A stretch of DNA of 64,000 nucleotides from Parerythrobacter lacustris (GTDB lineage Bacteria > Pseudomonadota > Alphaproteobacteria > Sphingomonadales > Sphingomonadaceae), in the NCBI RefSeq assembly GCF_024626475.1, contig NZ_JANKHH010000006.1:86924-150923 (forward strand), in the 5' to 3' direction. Made by a program: the position numbers and the translations under genes. Shown here piece by piece: positions 9,291-17,878 of the stretch (position 1 is its first letter; every line of letters begins with the position of its first letter). The notes under the pieces were generated by a model, which ran no database searches, was not told the origin of the DNA, and saw only the letters and a list, made by a program, of their open reading frames with translations.

Positions 9291-9911
9291 CTAGCGAAGC
9301 GCCTGCTCGACCGCCTCTATCGCCGCAGCGATGGCTGCTTCCTTGCCCAGTCCGCTGGTGTCGAGAATGAACGCGTCTGCCGCCGCGCGCAGCGGGGCGT
9401 CCTTGCGCTCGATATCGCGCTTGTCGCGCGCGGCGATGTCGGCCTCGATCTCGCGCAGCTCCAGGTCCAGTTCGCGGTCGCGCATCTCGAGCCAACGGCG
9501 CATCGCCCGGGCCTGGACGCTGGCGGTGACGAATAGCTTCACCTCGGCATCTGGCGCGATCACCGTCCCGATATCGCGCCCGTCGAGCACCGCGCCGCCC
9601 GGCTGCCGGGCAAAGGCGCGCTGGCGCTCGTACAGCGCCTGCCGCACTGCGGGATGCACCGAGACGCGGCTTGCCAGCCCGCCGGTTTCCTCGCTGCGCA
9701 AGGCGGGATCGGCGAGCAGGCTATCGGGGAAATCGCACGCTGCCAGCGCATCGGCGGCATCGTCAGGGTCTCCGTCATTCAGCGCCACCTGCCGCCCGAC
9801 CGCGCGATAGAGCAGCCCGGTATCGAGATGCGGCAACCCGAAATGCGCGGCGAGCGCCTTCGAGATCGTGCCCTTGCCCGACGCGGTAGGGCCATCGACG
9901 GCGATGATCAT
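9291..9911 (-). CDS. cmk: Cytidylate kinase
   Basis: A 206-residue P-loop kinase that phosphorylates CMP and dCMP with ATP. The N-terminus MIIAVDGPTASGKGTISKAL contains the P-loop (GPTASGKGT, residues 7-15), and the CMP-binding DGRDIGTV motif and the RWLEMRDRE lid are present. The ATG at 9911 overlaps the stop of the small membrane protein gene upstream by 4 bases, so the pair is likely translationally coupled. An upstream extension of the frame reads through that gene in the wrong frame and is not real. The order aroA - membrane protein - cmk - rpsA is common in related bacteria. Confidence 0.95.
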   Translation of the reverse strand: MIIAVDGPTASGKGTISKALAAHFGLPHLDTGLLYRAVGRQVALNDGDPDDAADALAACDFPDSLLADPALRSEETGGLASRVSVHPAVRQALYERQRAFARQPGGAVLDGRDIGTVIAPDAEVKLFVTASVQARAMRRWLEMRDRELDLELREIEADIAARDKRDIERKDAPLRAAADAFILDTSGLGKEAAIAAAIEAVEQALR

Positions 9912-10162
9912 TCGGCGTGCCTCCGTGTCTTCAGCGCCTTCCATAAGCCCCATAGGGCAATCGCCGCCCAGAAGCCTTCTAGGACCAGGCTCGGCCAATT
10001 GGTGTGGACCAGCAGCGAGACGGTCAGCAGCGTCGCCCCGGCGAGGTTGGTGCCGTGCAAGATGTAGGGATTGGGATCGCTGCGCCAGGTCAGATAGGCA
10101 TAGGCGCCGACGATGCAGGCCATCCCGACGAAGCCGATGAGCGTGTAGATGTCGAGGGGCAT
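9908..10162 (-). CDS. Small CBU_0592-type membrane protein
   Basis: An 84-residue protein with three hydrophobic helices (about residues 5-25, 36-53 and 58-77). The sequence matches the CBU_0592-like family of small bacterial membrane proteins, with the characteristic N-terminal IGFVGMACIVGAYAYL and central NPYILHGTNLAGA. No function is established. The stop codon overlaps the start of cmk by 4 bases. Confidence 0.75.
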   Translation of the reverse strand: MPLDIYTLIGFVGMACIVGAYAYLTWRSDPNPYILHGTNLAGATLLTVSLLVHTNWPSLVLEGFWAAIALWGLWKALKTRRHAE

Positions 10163-10188
10163 CAGGCTCTTCTCTCCTGGTCGGACTC

Positions 10189-10278
10189 GTCACCCTGAAC
10201 TTGTTTCAGGGTCCATCGCGCCGCCAGAACCGCCCGTTCGGGCCGGGGCATGGATGCTGAAACAAGTTCAGCATGACG
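10189..10278. repeat. Interspersed inverted repeat, family A (copy 1)
   Basis: Inverted arms CGTCACCCTGAACTTGTTTC and GAAACAAGTTCAGCATGACG enclose a variable GC-rich centre. The inner arms GGGTCCATC and GGCATGGATGC are also partly complementary. A second copy with the same arms lies at 32288-32378. It looks like a REP/MITE-type dispersed element in the gap between aroA and the small membrane protein gene; no open frame is inside. Confidence 0.8.
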
Positions 10279-10292
10279 GTGATGGGGCGACA

Positions 10293-11594
10293 TCACGCGG
10301 ACGCTCCGTGCAGCAGCGACAGGAAATCGGGAAAGCTCGTCGCGATCGGCGCGGTGCTGTCGACCGCTACGCCATCACGGCTGACCAGCCCGGCAATCGC
10401 CATGCTCATGGCGATCCGGTGGTCAAGATGGGTCAAAACCTCGTGTCCGTCTTGCGTGCCCCGCAGCAATTCACCGCCGGTGCCGTGGATGGTCAGTCCA
10501 TCCTCGGTCTCCTCCACCCGCGCTCCGGCAAGGGCAAGCGCCTCGGCCATGGCGCTGATGCGATCGCTTTCCTTGACCCGCAGTTCCTCGAGGCCGCTGG
10601 TGCGCGTGGTGCCCTTCGCGAGCGCGGCGGCGACGAACAGGACGGGAAACTCGTCGATCATGCTCGGAGCGACAGCGGGATCGACATCGATACCGGAGAG
10701 CGGCGCGTGGCGTACGCGCAGGTCGGCGACCGGCTCGCCGCCCACCTCCCGCGCGTCCAGTTCCTCGATACTCGCGCCCATCAGGCGCAGCACCTCGATC
10801 AGCCCGGCGCGCGTCGGGTTTAGGCCGACGTTCTCGATCACCAGATCGCTGCCCTCGACCAGCGTCGCGGCGACGATGAAGAAGGCGGCAGAGGAGGGGT
10901 CGCCCGGGACTTCGATGGTCTGCGGCCGCAATTCGGCATCGCCGCGCACCTTGATGATGCGTTCTCCGTCTACCTCATCGACCGTAAGCTCCGCGCCGAA
11001 GCCGCGCAGCATGCGTTCGGAATGGTCGCGGGTGGGCACCGGCTCGATCACCGTGGTCACCCCCGGCGTGTTGAGCCCGGCGAGCAGGATGGCGCTCTTC
11101 ACCTGCGCGCTGGCGACCGGGAGGCGGTAGGTCATCGGCACCGCAGGCAGCGCGCCATGCATGGTTAGCGGCAGCGTGCCGCCGTCCGATGCATCGAACC
11201 CCGCGCCCATCAGGCTGAGCGGTTCGATCACCCGGCCCATCGGGCGTTTGGACAGGCTGGCATCACCGGTGAAGGTCGCGCTGATCCCGTGGCTGGCGAT
11301 CAGCCCCATCAGTAGCCGCGTGCTGGTGCCGCTGTTTCCCATGTCGAGCGGTGCGGCTGGCTGAAGCAAACCGCCCACGCCCACGCCATGGATCGACCAC
11401 GTGCCGCCCGCTTCGCGCGTGATGGTCGCGCCCATCTGGCGCATCGCCTCCGCCGTTGCGAGCACGTCCTCGCCTTCGAGCAGGCCGCTGACACGGGTTT
11501 CGCCCACCGCCAGCGCGCCAAGCATCAGCGAGCGGTGGCTGATCGACTTGTCGCCGGGCACACGGATGCGACCCCTGAGCGGACCGGAAGGCAT
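10293..11594 (-). CDS. aroA: 3-phosphoshikimate 1-carboxyvinyltransferase (EPSP synthase)
   Basis: About 433 residues. The enzyme transfers enolpyruvate from PEP to shikimate-3-phosphate in the aromatic amino acid pathway. Signature motifs are clear: [12 protein letters not shown] near the N-terminus, [15 protein letters not shown], and [14 protein letters not shown] in the C-terminal half. The start is uncertain: the ATG at 11594 gives MPSGPLRG just before the first strand, a TTG at 11624 would add ten residues (PHPPQAHRF) as often seen in relatives, and a TTG at 11720 would add more non-conserved sequence. Neither close start has a good Shine-Dalgarno. It diverges from the FYDLN gene, so promoters of both must lie in about 11600-11790. 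Confidence 0.93.
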   Translation of the reverse strand: MPSGPLRGRIRVPGDKSISHRSLMLGALAVGETRVSGLLEGEDVLATAEAMRQMGATITREAGGTWSIHGVGVGGLLQPAAPLDMGNSGTSTRLLMGLIASHGISATFTGDASLSKRPMGRVIEPLSLMGAGFDASDGGTLPLTMHGALPAVPMTYRLPVASAQVKSAILLAGLNTPGVTTVIEPVPTRDHSERMLRGFGAELTVDEVDGERIIKVRGDAELRPQTIEVPGDPSSAAFFIVAATLVEGSDLVIENVGLNPTRAGLIEVLRLMGASIEELDAREVGGEPVADLRVRHAPLSGIDVDPAVAPSMIDEFPVLFVAAALAKGTTRTSGLEELRVKESDRISAMAEALALAGARVEETEDGLTIHGTGGELLRGTQDGHEVLTHLDHRIAMSMAIAGLVSRDGVAVDSTAPIATSFPDFLSLLHGASA

Positions 11595-11791
11595 GAAGCG
11601 ATGGGCTTGCGGCGGGTGAGGCAAGGAAATACTTTCAGGCAGAGCTGCGAAAATCGACGCGGCTTTTGACAGTGGGGGTCGGCTATGGCAAGGCGCGCGC
11701 CGCTCTTGATTCCCGAGCAATCGGATCCCATCAAGCTAGAGAATTTTTCGCCCGGCCAAGGATTAGGTCGGGCCGTATCTGAGGAACAGTA

Positions 11792-12115
11792 ATGGTCAAG
11801 CCAGAATGGGGCACCAAGCGTACGTGCCCGAAATGCGGCACGCGCTTCTACGATCTGGGCAAGGAAGACCCGGTCGCCTGCATCGAATGCGGCGAGGAAT
11901 GGACGCCCGAACCGGTGCTCAAGACGAAGCAGCCGATTCCGTTCGAGGAAGACAAGAAGAAGGAAGCCGAGGCCGATACCGATCTCGGTGACGACGATCT
12001 CGACGATGTCGATGTCGACGAGGAAGAAAACCGCCCCGACGCGGATGTCGACCTGGGCGACGATGACGACCTTGGCGTCGAAACCGGCGGCGACAACGAC
12101 GGGGAAGATACCTGA
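11792..12115 (+). CDS. FYDLN acid protein (TIGR02300 family)
   Basis: A 107-residue protein typical of alphaproteobacteria. The N-terminal 45 residues form a zinc-ribbon-like unit with two CxxC pairs (CPKCGTRFYDLGK and CIECGEEW), and contain the FYDLN signature. The remainder is an extremely acidic, low-complexity tail of Asp and Glu that is likely disordered. Function is unknown; the ribbon could bind zinc and nucleic acid or protein. It stands alone, divergent from aroA, just upstream of the tRNA-Ala gene. Confidence 0.88.
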   Translation: MVKPEWGTKRTCPKCGTRFYDLGKEDPVACIECGEEWTPEPVLKTKQPIPFEEDKKKEAEADTDLGDDDLDDVDVDEEENRPDADVDLGDDDDLGVETGGDNDGEDT

Positions 12116-12202
12116 TTTAATTCTTGCCTTGTGCGGAACGGCTTTATAAAGGGCCGTTCCCGCAAGCAGGGGTGCCTCCCAGGGCGCCCTGCCAGAGTGA
12201 TT

Positions 12203-12278
<76 letters not shown>

Positions 12279-12539
12279 CTTGACTGTCTTTTGGCCCATG
12301 GCGGGCTGCAAATGGCGGTTCCGTGCGCTTCCGGTGCTCACGATCTGATGATCGCTGCGCGCCGGTTCTCCGGCTCCACCATTTTCGCTTCCGCCCTGAT
12401 CCAAAATCCAGCCAAGTGGGATTTTGAGAAGCCGGTCCATTGGATCGCGCGCTGGCCGACGAGTTTTCGTCCGCCGGCGTTTTTGGCATTTTGCGCCGGG
12501 CGGCCCATATCGGGCCAAACGGTTTAGGAGACGCGCGTT
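12279..12539. other. Intergenic region between tRNA-Ala and ffh
   Basis: No convincing gene. A 10-base repeat of the tRNA 3' end (GGCTCCACCA) recurs at 12372-12381 after a short stem-like GCCGGTTCTCCGGC; this could be a worn tRNA remnant or chance. The 3' end carries the ffh ribosome binding site (TAGGAGACG). Confidence 0.4.
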
Positions 12540-13976
12540 ATGTTCGACAGCCTGTCAGATCGCCTCGGCGGCGTCTTCGACAAGCTGCGCGGTCGCGGCG
12601 CGCTGTCCGACCAAGATGTGCGCGATGCGATGCGCGAGGTGCGCGTTGCGCTGCTCGAGGCGGATGTCGCGCTGCCGGTGGTCCGCCGCTTCATCGATGC
12701 CGTAACCGACAAGGCGATCGGTTCGGATGTCCTGAAGTCGGTCACCCCCGGCCAGCAGGTGATCAAGATCGTCTCCGACGAGCTGGTCGAAATGCTCGGC
12801 GGGGAGGCGACCGAAGGGCTCATGCTCGAGGCCAAGCCGCCGGTCGTGATCATGATGGTCGGCCTGCAGGGCTCGGGCAAGACGACCACCACCGCCAAGC
12901 TCGGCAAGCTGCTCAAGGAAAAGCACGGCAAGAAGGCGCTGATGGCGTCGCTCGACGTCAACCGTCCGGCGGCGCAGGAACAGCTTGCAGTGCTGGGCAC
13001 TCAGGTCGAGGTCGCGACGCTGCCGATCGTGCAGGGCCAGCAGCCGGTCGACATCGCCCGCCGCGCGATGGAAAGCGCGCGGTTGCAGGCGGTCGACGTG
13101 CTGCTGCTCGACACCGCAGGCCGCCTGCATGTCGACGAAGCGCTGATGGCCGAGATGAAGGCGGTCGCCGGGGTTTCCGCACCGACCGAGGTGCTGCTGG
13201 TGGTCGACAGCCTGACCGGGCAGGACGCGGTCAACGTCGCCAAGAGCTTCACCGAGGAAGTGCCGCTGACCGGCGTGGTGCTGACCCGGATGGACGGCGA
13301 TGCGCGCGGGGGTGCAGCGCTCTCGATGCGCTACGTCACCGGCAAGCCGATCAAGTTTGCCGGCACGGGCGAAAAGCTCGACGCGATCGAGCCCTTCCAT
13401 CCCAAGCGCGTGGCCGACCGCATCCTCGGCATGGGCGACGTCGTCAGCCTGGTCGAAAAGGCCGCAGCGACGATCAAGGAGGAAGAGGCCGAGGCGATGG
13501 CCCGGCGCATGGCCAAGGGGCAGTTCGACCTCAACGACCTGCGCACCCAGCTTCGCCAGATGCAGAACATGGGCGGCCTAGGCATGCTCGCAGGGATGAT
13601 GCCGGGCATGAAAAAGGCCAAGGCGGCGATGCAGGCGAGCGGGATGGACGACAAGGTGCTCGTTCACATGGACGCCATCATCGGCTCGATGACGCCCAAG
13701 GAACGCGCGCGGCCCGAACTGATGAACGCCAAGCGCAAGAAGCGCGTCGCGGCGGGCGCGGGGCGCGACGTGCAGGAAGTGAACAAGGTGCTCAAGATGC
13801 ACCAGGAAATGGGCCGCGCGATGAAGCAGATCAGGAAGATGGGCGGGCTCAAGGGCCTCGGCGCATTGTTTGGCTCGGGCGGAATGGGTGGCCCCGGCGG
13901 GATGGGCGGTCTCGGCGGTCTGGGCGGACCCGGTGGCGGCCTCCCGGGCCTGCCCGGTCTCCCCGGCAAGAAGTAA
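12540..13976 (+). CDS. ffh: Signal recognition particle protein Ffh
   Basis: A 478-residue SRP54-type GTPase that binds 4.5S RNA and the signal sequences of nascent membrane proteins. An N-terminal four-helix domain is followed by the G domain with P-loop GLQGSGKTTT (residues 108-117), DTAGRLHVDE and the LTRMDGDARGGAALS motif. The C-terminal M domain is rich in methionine (QMQNMGGLGMLAGMMPGM) and contains the RNA-binding SGM/RIAxG-like helices. The protein ends in a Gly/Pro/Met-rich low-complexity tail common in this order. A Shine-Dalgarno GGAG precedes the ATG. It is first in the ffh-rpsP-rimM-trmD-rplS translation group. Confidence 0.97.
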   Translation: MFDSLSDRLGGVFDKLRGRGALSDQDVRDAMREVRVALLEADVALPVVRRFIDAVTDKAIGSDVLKSVTPGQQVIKIVSDELVEMLGGEATEGLMLEAKPPVVIMMVGLQGSGKTTTTAKLGKLLKEKHGKKALMASLDVNRPAAQEQLAVLGTQVEVATLPIVQGQQPVDIARRAMESARLQAVDVLLLDTAGRLHVDEALMAEMKAVAGVSAPTEVLLVVDSLTGQDAVNVAKSFTEEVPLTGVVLTRMDGDARGGAALSMRYVTGKPIKFAGTGEKLDAIEPFHPKRVADRILGMGDVVSLVEKAAATIKEEEAEAMARRMAKGQFDLNDLRTQLRQMQNMGGLGMLAGMMPGMKKAKAAMQASGMDDKVLVHMDAIIGSMTPKERARPELMNAKRKKRVAAGAGRDVQEVNKVLKMHQEMGRAMKQIRKMGGLKGLGALFGSGGMGGPGGMGGLGGLGGPGGGLPGLPGLPGKK

Positions 13977-14014
13977 TTCGAAATCAGAAGTTTGTATTGG
14001 AAAGGTAATATCAC

Positions 14015-14548
14015 ATGGCAGTTGCAATCCGTCTTTCGCGCGGTGGCGCAAAGAAGCGTCCCTACTACCGCATCGTCGTTGCCGACTCGCGCGCCTCGCG
14101 TGACGGCAAGTATCTCGAGCAGATCGGCACCTACAATCCGATGCTGCCGAAGGATTCGGGCGAGCGCGTGAAGCTTAACGAAGATCGCGCACGCCACTGG
14201 CTGAGCGTCGGCGCGCAGCCGACCGACCGCGTGCACCGCTTCCTCGATGCCGCCGGCATCCTCGAGCGCGCGGCACGCAACAACCCGAAGAAGGGCGAAC
14301 CGGGCGACGCCGCCAAGGAACGCGCCGAGGAAAAGGCTGCCAAGGTTGCTGAAGCCGAAGAAGCTGCGAAGGCCGCCGAGGAAGAAGCCAAGGCCGCAGC
14401 CGAAGCTCCGGCTGAAGAAGCTGCTGCGGAAGAGGCTCCCGCTGAGGAAGCCGCTGCTGAAGAGGCTCCGATCGAAGAAGCCGCAGCAGAAGAAGCTCCG
14501 GCTGCGGAAGCCGCTGCCGAAGACGCCGACGCAGAAAAGGCCGAGTAA
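14015..14548 (+). CDS. rpsP: 30S ribosomal protein S16 with long acidic/Ala-rich tail
   Basis: The first 80 or so residues are a normal S16 ([20 protein letters not shown], then GTYNPM and [14 protein letters not shown]). Residues from about 95 to 177 form a tail of Ala, Glu and Pro with repeats of the type [10 protein letters not shown], longer than the whole folded domain. Such tails are known in sphingomonads; they are likely disordered or helical and surface-exposed. The repeat unit is about 10 codons, so its length may vary between strains by slippage or unequal recombination. The gene follows ffh by 38 bases and is followed by a palindromic element. Confidence 0.95.
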   Translation: MAVAIRLSRGGAKKRPYYRIVVADSRASRDGKYLEQIGTYNPMLPKDSGERVKLNEDRARHWLSVGAQPTDRVHRFLDAAGILERAARNNPKKGEPGDAAKERAEEKAAKVAEAEEAAKAAEEEAKAAAEAPAEEAAAEEAPAEEAAAEEAPIEEAAAEEAPAAEAAAEDADAEKAE

Positions 14549-14557
14549 TGGCACCTC

Positions 14558-14654
14558 TCCCCTCCCGCTTGCGGGAGGGGCCGGGGGTGGGTGCGTAATG
14601 CGATGACCCACCCGGCCAGGCCCACCCCTGACCCCTCCCGCAAGCGGGAGGGGG
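14558..14654. repeat. Palindromic element at the rpsP-rimM junction
   Basis: Two nested inverted repeats: each arm is a small palindrome (CCCCTCCCGCTTGCGGGAGG at about 14559-14578 and CCTCCCGCAAGCGGGAGG at about 14635-14652), and the arms extend inward with GGGGGTGGG / CCCACCCC so that the element is one large imperfect hairpin. It begins 10 bases after rpsP and its right half lies inside the rimM reading frame, where it encodes the residues TPDPSRKREG. A related element sits inside trmD. Confidence 0.85.
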
Positions 14655-15142
14655 ACAAGACGGACAAGCCCGTCACCCTCGCAGCCGTCATCGGCGCGCA
14701 CGGGGTGGCGGGCGAAGTCCGTCTGAAGCTGTTCGGCGAGGGGATCGACGCCCTCAAGGGCCACAAGAGCTTCAATGGTGGTGCGCTCACTCTTGTCAAA
14801 ATCCGCGATGATCACAAGGGCGGCGCGGTCGCGCGCTTCGCCGAAGTGACTGATCGCGGCGCGGCGGAAAAATTGCGCGGGACTACGCTGACCATCCCGC
14901 GCGATGCCCTGCCGCCTATCGAGGATGATGAATATTACCATGCCGACCTTCTCGGGCTTGCGGTGGTCACCGACACCGGCAATGCGGTGGGCACCGTGGC
15001 CGATGTGCTCAACTACGGCGCAAGCGACCTTATCGAGATCGAGAAGAATGACGGAGGCCGATTCCTCGTCCCAATGACGCGGCAAGCGGTGCCCGAGTGG
15101 AATGCCGACCGGCTGGTCATCGCGGAGGATTTCGCCCAATAA
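14603..15142 (+). CDS. rimM: Ribosome maturation factor RimM
   Basis: About 179 residues. RimM binds S19 and helps mature the head of the 30S subunit. The N-terminal barrel begins at VTLAAVIGAHGVAGEVRLKLF, and the C-terminal PRC-barrel has EDDEYYHADLLGLAVV and RFLVPMTRQAVPEWN. The first 20 or so residues (THPARPTPDPSRKREGDK) are not RimM sequence; they are the translation of a palindromic repeat that overlaps the start. An ATG at 14591 is equally possible and adds 4 residues. Because the large hairpin overlaps the start, translation of rimM may depend on its folding. Confidence 0.92.
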   Translation: MTHPARPTPDPSRKREGDKTDKPVTLAAVIGAHGVAGEVRLKLFGEGIDALKGHKSFNGGALTLVKIRDDHKGGAVARFAEVTDRGAAEKLRGTTLTIPRDALPPIEDDEYYHADLLGLAVVTDTGNAVGTVADVLNYGASDLIEIEKNDGGRFLVPMTRQAVPEWNADRLVIAEDFAQ

Positions 15143-15177
15143 GTCGCTTCGGAACACCGGTTTCGAGTGAGGTGGGT

Positions 15178-15507
15178 ATGGCTGTCGCGATTTTCTCGAT
15201 CGTTTTCATTGCAGTGATCCTGGCGTTGCTAACGGCTGGCGTCGTCCTGTGCCTGCATCTCTGGGCGCGACGCAGGCTGGGCAAACAGATGCGGGTGCTG
15301 GTCGCGACGATCCTCGGTCCGGGCAGCCTGTTCCTCGTGCCTTTCGTGTTCGAGCTCGTCGACGGCGGGCAGGTGATGGGTGAACTGGGCATCGGGCTCG
15401 TCGCGGTCACCGGTTTCTTCAGCCTGATCATCGGCTGGCCGACCGCAGCGATCCTGACCCGGCAACTCGAACGGAGCCTGCTGCCCGATGCGAGAGTGTT
15501 CGAGTAG
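15178..15507 (+). CDS. Small membrane protein of unknown function
   Basis: A 109-residue hydrophobic protein with about three membrane helices (residues 3-24, 37-56 and 70-92 approximately) and no family signature that I recognise. The start at 15178 was chosen because it gives an N-terminal helix at once (MAVAIFSIVFIAVILAL) and has a GAGGTGGG sequence just upstream. The gene begins the set of accessory genes lying between rimM and trmD. Confidence 0.65.
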   Translation: MAVAIFSIVFIAVILALLTAGVVLCLHLWARRRLGKQMRVLVATILGPGSLFLVPFVFELVDGGQVMGELGIGLVAVTGFFSLIIGWPTAAILTRQLERSLLPDARVFE

Positions 15508-15517
15508 GGCGGGCGGG

Positions 15518-16075
15518 ATGTCTGCCATTGCAACGGACCTGTGGCAGCGCCTTGCCGCCTACGAGATCGGCCCGCGGGCGGCATCGCTGTCCTTCGCCGA
15601 CCGCCTCGCGCGCGAAAACCGGTGGAGCGCCGAGTTCACCCGCCGCGTGATCCGCGAATACAAGCGCTTCTGCTACCTCGCGGTCGCGGCGGGGCATGAA
15701 GTCACTCCGTCCGACGCGGTCGACCAGGCGTGGCACCTGCACCTGACCTACAGCCGCGATTACTGGGAGCGGTTCTGCCGCGAAGTGCTCGGTGTGTCGC
15801 TGCACCACGGGCCGACGGCTGGCGGACAGGCGGAACGGGCGCGGTACTACGACCAGTATGCCGCGACGCTCAAAGCCTATGAGGACCACTTCGGAGAGTC
15901 GCCCCCGGCGGATATCTGGCCCGGCGCTGCGCGCCGCTTCAACACCGACCCGCGCGCGTTCCGGGTCAACCCGGCGGATGTTGTCATCATTCCGCGCAAG
16001 ATCGGCTATACAATGTTTGCGGTGGCGGGCATCCTGCTGGCTGGCGCACTGGCGTGGGAGGGAGTGTTCGGATGA
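15518..16075 (+). CDS. GRDP-like (glycine-rich domain-containing protein-like) protein
   Basis: A 185-residue protein whose N-terminal two thirds match the bacterial GRDP-like family: a helical region with the signature DQAWHLHLTYSRDYWERFC, containing conserved Trp, His and Tyr residues. One hydrophobic helix near the C-terminus (about residues 163-182) probably anchors it to the membrane. No activity is established. Its stop overlaps the start of the TIGR04222 gene by 4 bases. The two families often lie side by side in bacterial genomes, which suggests a shared role. Confidence 0.75.
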   Translation: MSAIATDLWQRLAAYEIGPRAASLSFADRLARENRWSAEFTRRVIREYKRFCYLAVAAGHEVTPSDAVDQAWHLHLTYSRDYWERFCREVLGVSLHHGPTAGGQAERARYYDQYAATLKAYEDHFGESPPADIWPGAARRFNTDPRAFRVNPADVVIIPRKIGYTMFAVAGILLAGALAWEGVFG

Positions 16076-16905
16076 CATTGGGATTATCGGCCCTGTCGGG
16101 TAGCACGTTCCTTCTGCTCTATATCGCATTGCTCGCGGCGGCCTTGGGTTTATCGCTGATGCTCGGCGCGTGGATGCGAGCGGAGGGCGACGATGCAGGG
16201 ACTCCCAGCGAGGAAGAACTCGCGTTCCTATCCGGCGGCAAGCAACGCTTTACCGAAGCAATCATAGCGCGGCTGCTGGCCGGCGGGTCGATCGAGGTCT
16301 CGGGCGAGAAGGGTTTTGTCGTCACCCGCAGCGATGCGGGAACGACGTCTGCCGAACGCGCGATCACCCGGCAAGCCGGGATCGTGACATGGCAGGACGC
16401 AGCGAAGGCTACAGCGCAGGATGCCGATAGCGTCCTCGAACGGCTGGAGACCAAAGGCTGGTGGATGGGGGACGGCGCGGCGTGGCAAGTGCGGTTGTTC
16501 CAGGTGCTACCGTTTGCGCTGCTCTTCGCGCTTGGCCTGTTTCGCCAGCAGGCAGGGGCAGCGCAGGGCGCGCCGACCGGCTACCTGATCGGACTGCTTG
16601 CCCTGACTGCGCTGATCGGATTGTTTCGTCTGTTCGCGGTCGATCGGCGGACGAAGGCGGGCAAAGCCGTGCTTGGAGGCGCGATGCAGGGCAACGACCG
16701 GCTTCGCCGCGCTCCGCAAGAGCACGAGATGGGCTCTGCTGTCGCGCTTTTCGGCACTGGCGTGCTGGTCGGGACGCCTTTTGTGGCGATGCACACCATG
16801 CGGCAGGCCTCGAGTGGCGATGGCGGGGGCAGCAGCGACAGCAGCAGCAGTAGCGATGGCGGAAGCGGCTGCGGCGGGGGCGGCTGCGGCGGTTGCGGCG
16901 GTTGA
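16072..16905 (+). CDS. TIGR04222-domain membrane protein with Ser/Gly/Cys-rich tail
   Basis: A 277-residue protein with an N-terminal membrane helix (residues 9-35), a soluble winged-helix-like segment (EELAFLSGGKQRFTEAIIARLLAGGSIEV), and two more membrane helices (about 143-160 and 170-190). The C-terminal 35 residues are low complexity, all Gly, Ser, Asp and Cys, ending in a GCGGGGCGGCGG pattern. This layout is that of the TIGR04222 family. The Cys-rich end could bind metal or be a lipid or crosslink site, but this is a guess. Start overlaps the previous gene (ATGA). Confidence 0.78.
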   Translation: MTLGLSALSGSTFLLLYIALLAAALGLSLMLGAWMRAEGDDAGTPSEEELAFLSGGKQRFTEAIIARLLAGGSIEVSGEKGFVVTRSDAGTTSAERAITRQAGIVTWQDAAKATAQDADSVLERLETKGWWMGDGAAWQVRLFQVLPFALLFALGLFRQQAGAAQGAPTGYLIGLLALTALIGLFRLFAVDRRTKAGKAVLGGAMQGNDRLRRAPQEHEMGSAVALFGTGVLVGTPFVAMHTMRQASSGDGGGSSDSSSSSDGGSGCGGGGCGGCGG

Positions 16906-16927
16906 CGCGCGAGCCTAAACCGCCTGG

Positions 16928-17878
16928 ATGACCCAATTCCACGTCGCCATTTGCCAGGCCGCACCGATCCCGCTCGCAATCACTGACGGGATCGTGCAGG
17001 CGACCGAGCTCGCGCGTGCGGCAATCGCCGACGGGGCGCGGCTGGTGGCGTTCGGGGAGACCTTCCTCGGCGGCTATCCGCTGTGGCTCGACGAAGCCCC
17101 CGGCGCGGCGCTGTGGGAGCATCCGGGCAGCAAGGCGCTGCACCGCATCCTGCTGGAACAGGCGGTGGTGCCGAACGATGAGCGGCTGCTGCCCTTGCAG
17201 GAATTGTGCGATGCCAGCGGGGCCTGCATTTCCATCGGCGCGCATGAGCGGTTGCGGCGCAGCCTGTACAACAACCAGCTTCTGTTCCGCCCCGGCATGG
17301 ACCCCTTGCCGCACCGCAAGCTGGTGCCGACGCATGGCGAGCGGCTGGTGTGGATGCGCGGCGACGGCTCGACGCTGGGCGTGCATGAGGCCGAGTGGGG
17401 CAGCGTAGGCAATCTGATTTGCTGGGAGCATTGGATGCCGCTCGCCCGCGCGGCGATGCACAATCTCGGCGAGAGCGTGCATGTCGCCTGCTGGCCGACT
17501 GTGCGCGAGGAATATGCGCTAGCAAGCCGCCACTACGCGATGGAGGGGCGCTGCTTCGTGCTGGCGGCGGGGTTGGTGCAGCACAAGGATGATCTGCTCG
17601 ACGGGCTGCAACGCTGCGGCGGAAATTCCGAGGCCGAAGCGCTGATCCGCGAAATCGAGGGCGACGTCCTCAACTGCGGCGGAAGCCTGATCGCTGCGCC
17701 CGACGCGCGGGTGCTGGCACATGCGGGCGCGGGCGAGGAAACGCTCCACGCCGAACTGGACCTTGCGGAGATCGCGGAGGGGCTGGCGAACCTCGATACC
17801 GACGGGCATTACTCGCGCCCCGATGTGTTCGAGTTGCGGGTCGATACGCGGGCGAGGGAGGGAGTCGAATGGAGCTGA
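16928..17878 (+). CDS. Nitrilase-family carbon-nitrogen hydrolase
   Basis: A 316-residue member of the nitrilase superfamily with the full catalytic triad: Glu in FGETFLGGYPLW (about residue 44), Lys in HRKLVPTHGERLVW (about 130) and Cys in LICWEHWMPLAR (about 164). The context ETFLGGYPLW and CWEHWMPL is characteristic of true nitrilases (branch 1), which turn nitriles directly into carboxylic acids and ammonia; aliphatic or aryl preference cannot be told. It is cytosolic, and overlaps the next membrane-protein gene by 10 bases. Confidence 0.88.
   Translation: MTQFHVAICQAAPIPLAITDGIVQATELARAAIADGARLVAFGETFLGGYPLWLDEAPGAALWEHPGSKALHRILLEQAVVPNDERLLPLQELCDASGACISIGAHERLRRSLYNNQLLFRPGMDPLPHRKLVPTHGERLVWMRGDGSTLGVHEAEWGSVGNLICWEHWMPLARAAMHNLGESVHVACWPTVREEYALASRHYAMEGRCFVLAAGLVQHKDDLLDGLQRCGGNSEAEALIREIEGDVLNCGGSLIAAPDARVLAHAGAGEETLHAELDLAEIAEGLANLDTDGHYSRPDVFELRVDTRAREGVEWS

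Noticed and set aside
12372..12381. A 10-base copy of the tRNA-Ala 3' end (GGCTCCACCA) 103 bases downstream, as a possible att site
   Set aside because: Too short, there is no integrase and only about 90 bases lie between the copies; chance or a worn tRNA remnant is enough.
12440..14008. A 522-codon open frame overlapping ffh in another frame
   Set aside because: Its product is a monotonous Arg/Gly/Ala/Asp string, as expected from reading GC-rich coding DNA out of frame, while ffh in this place is beyond doubt.
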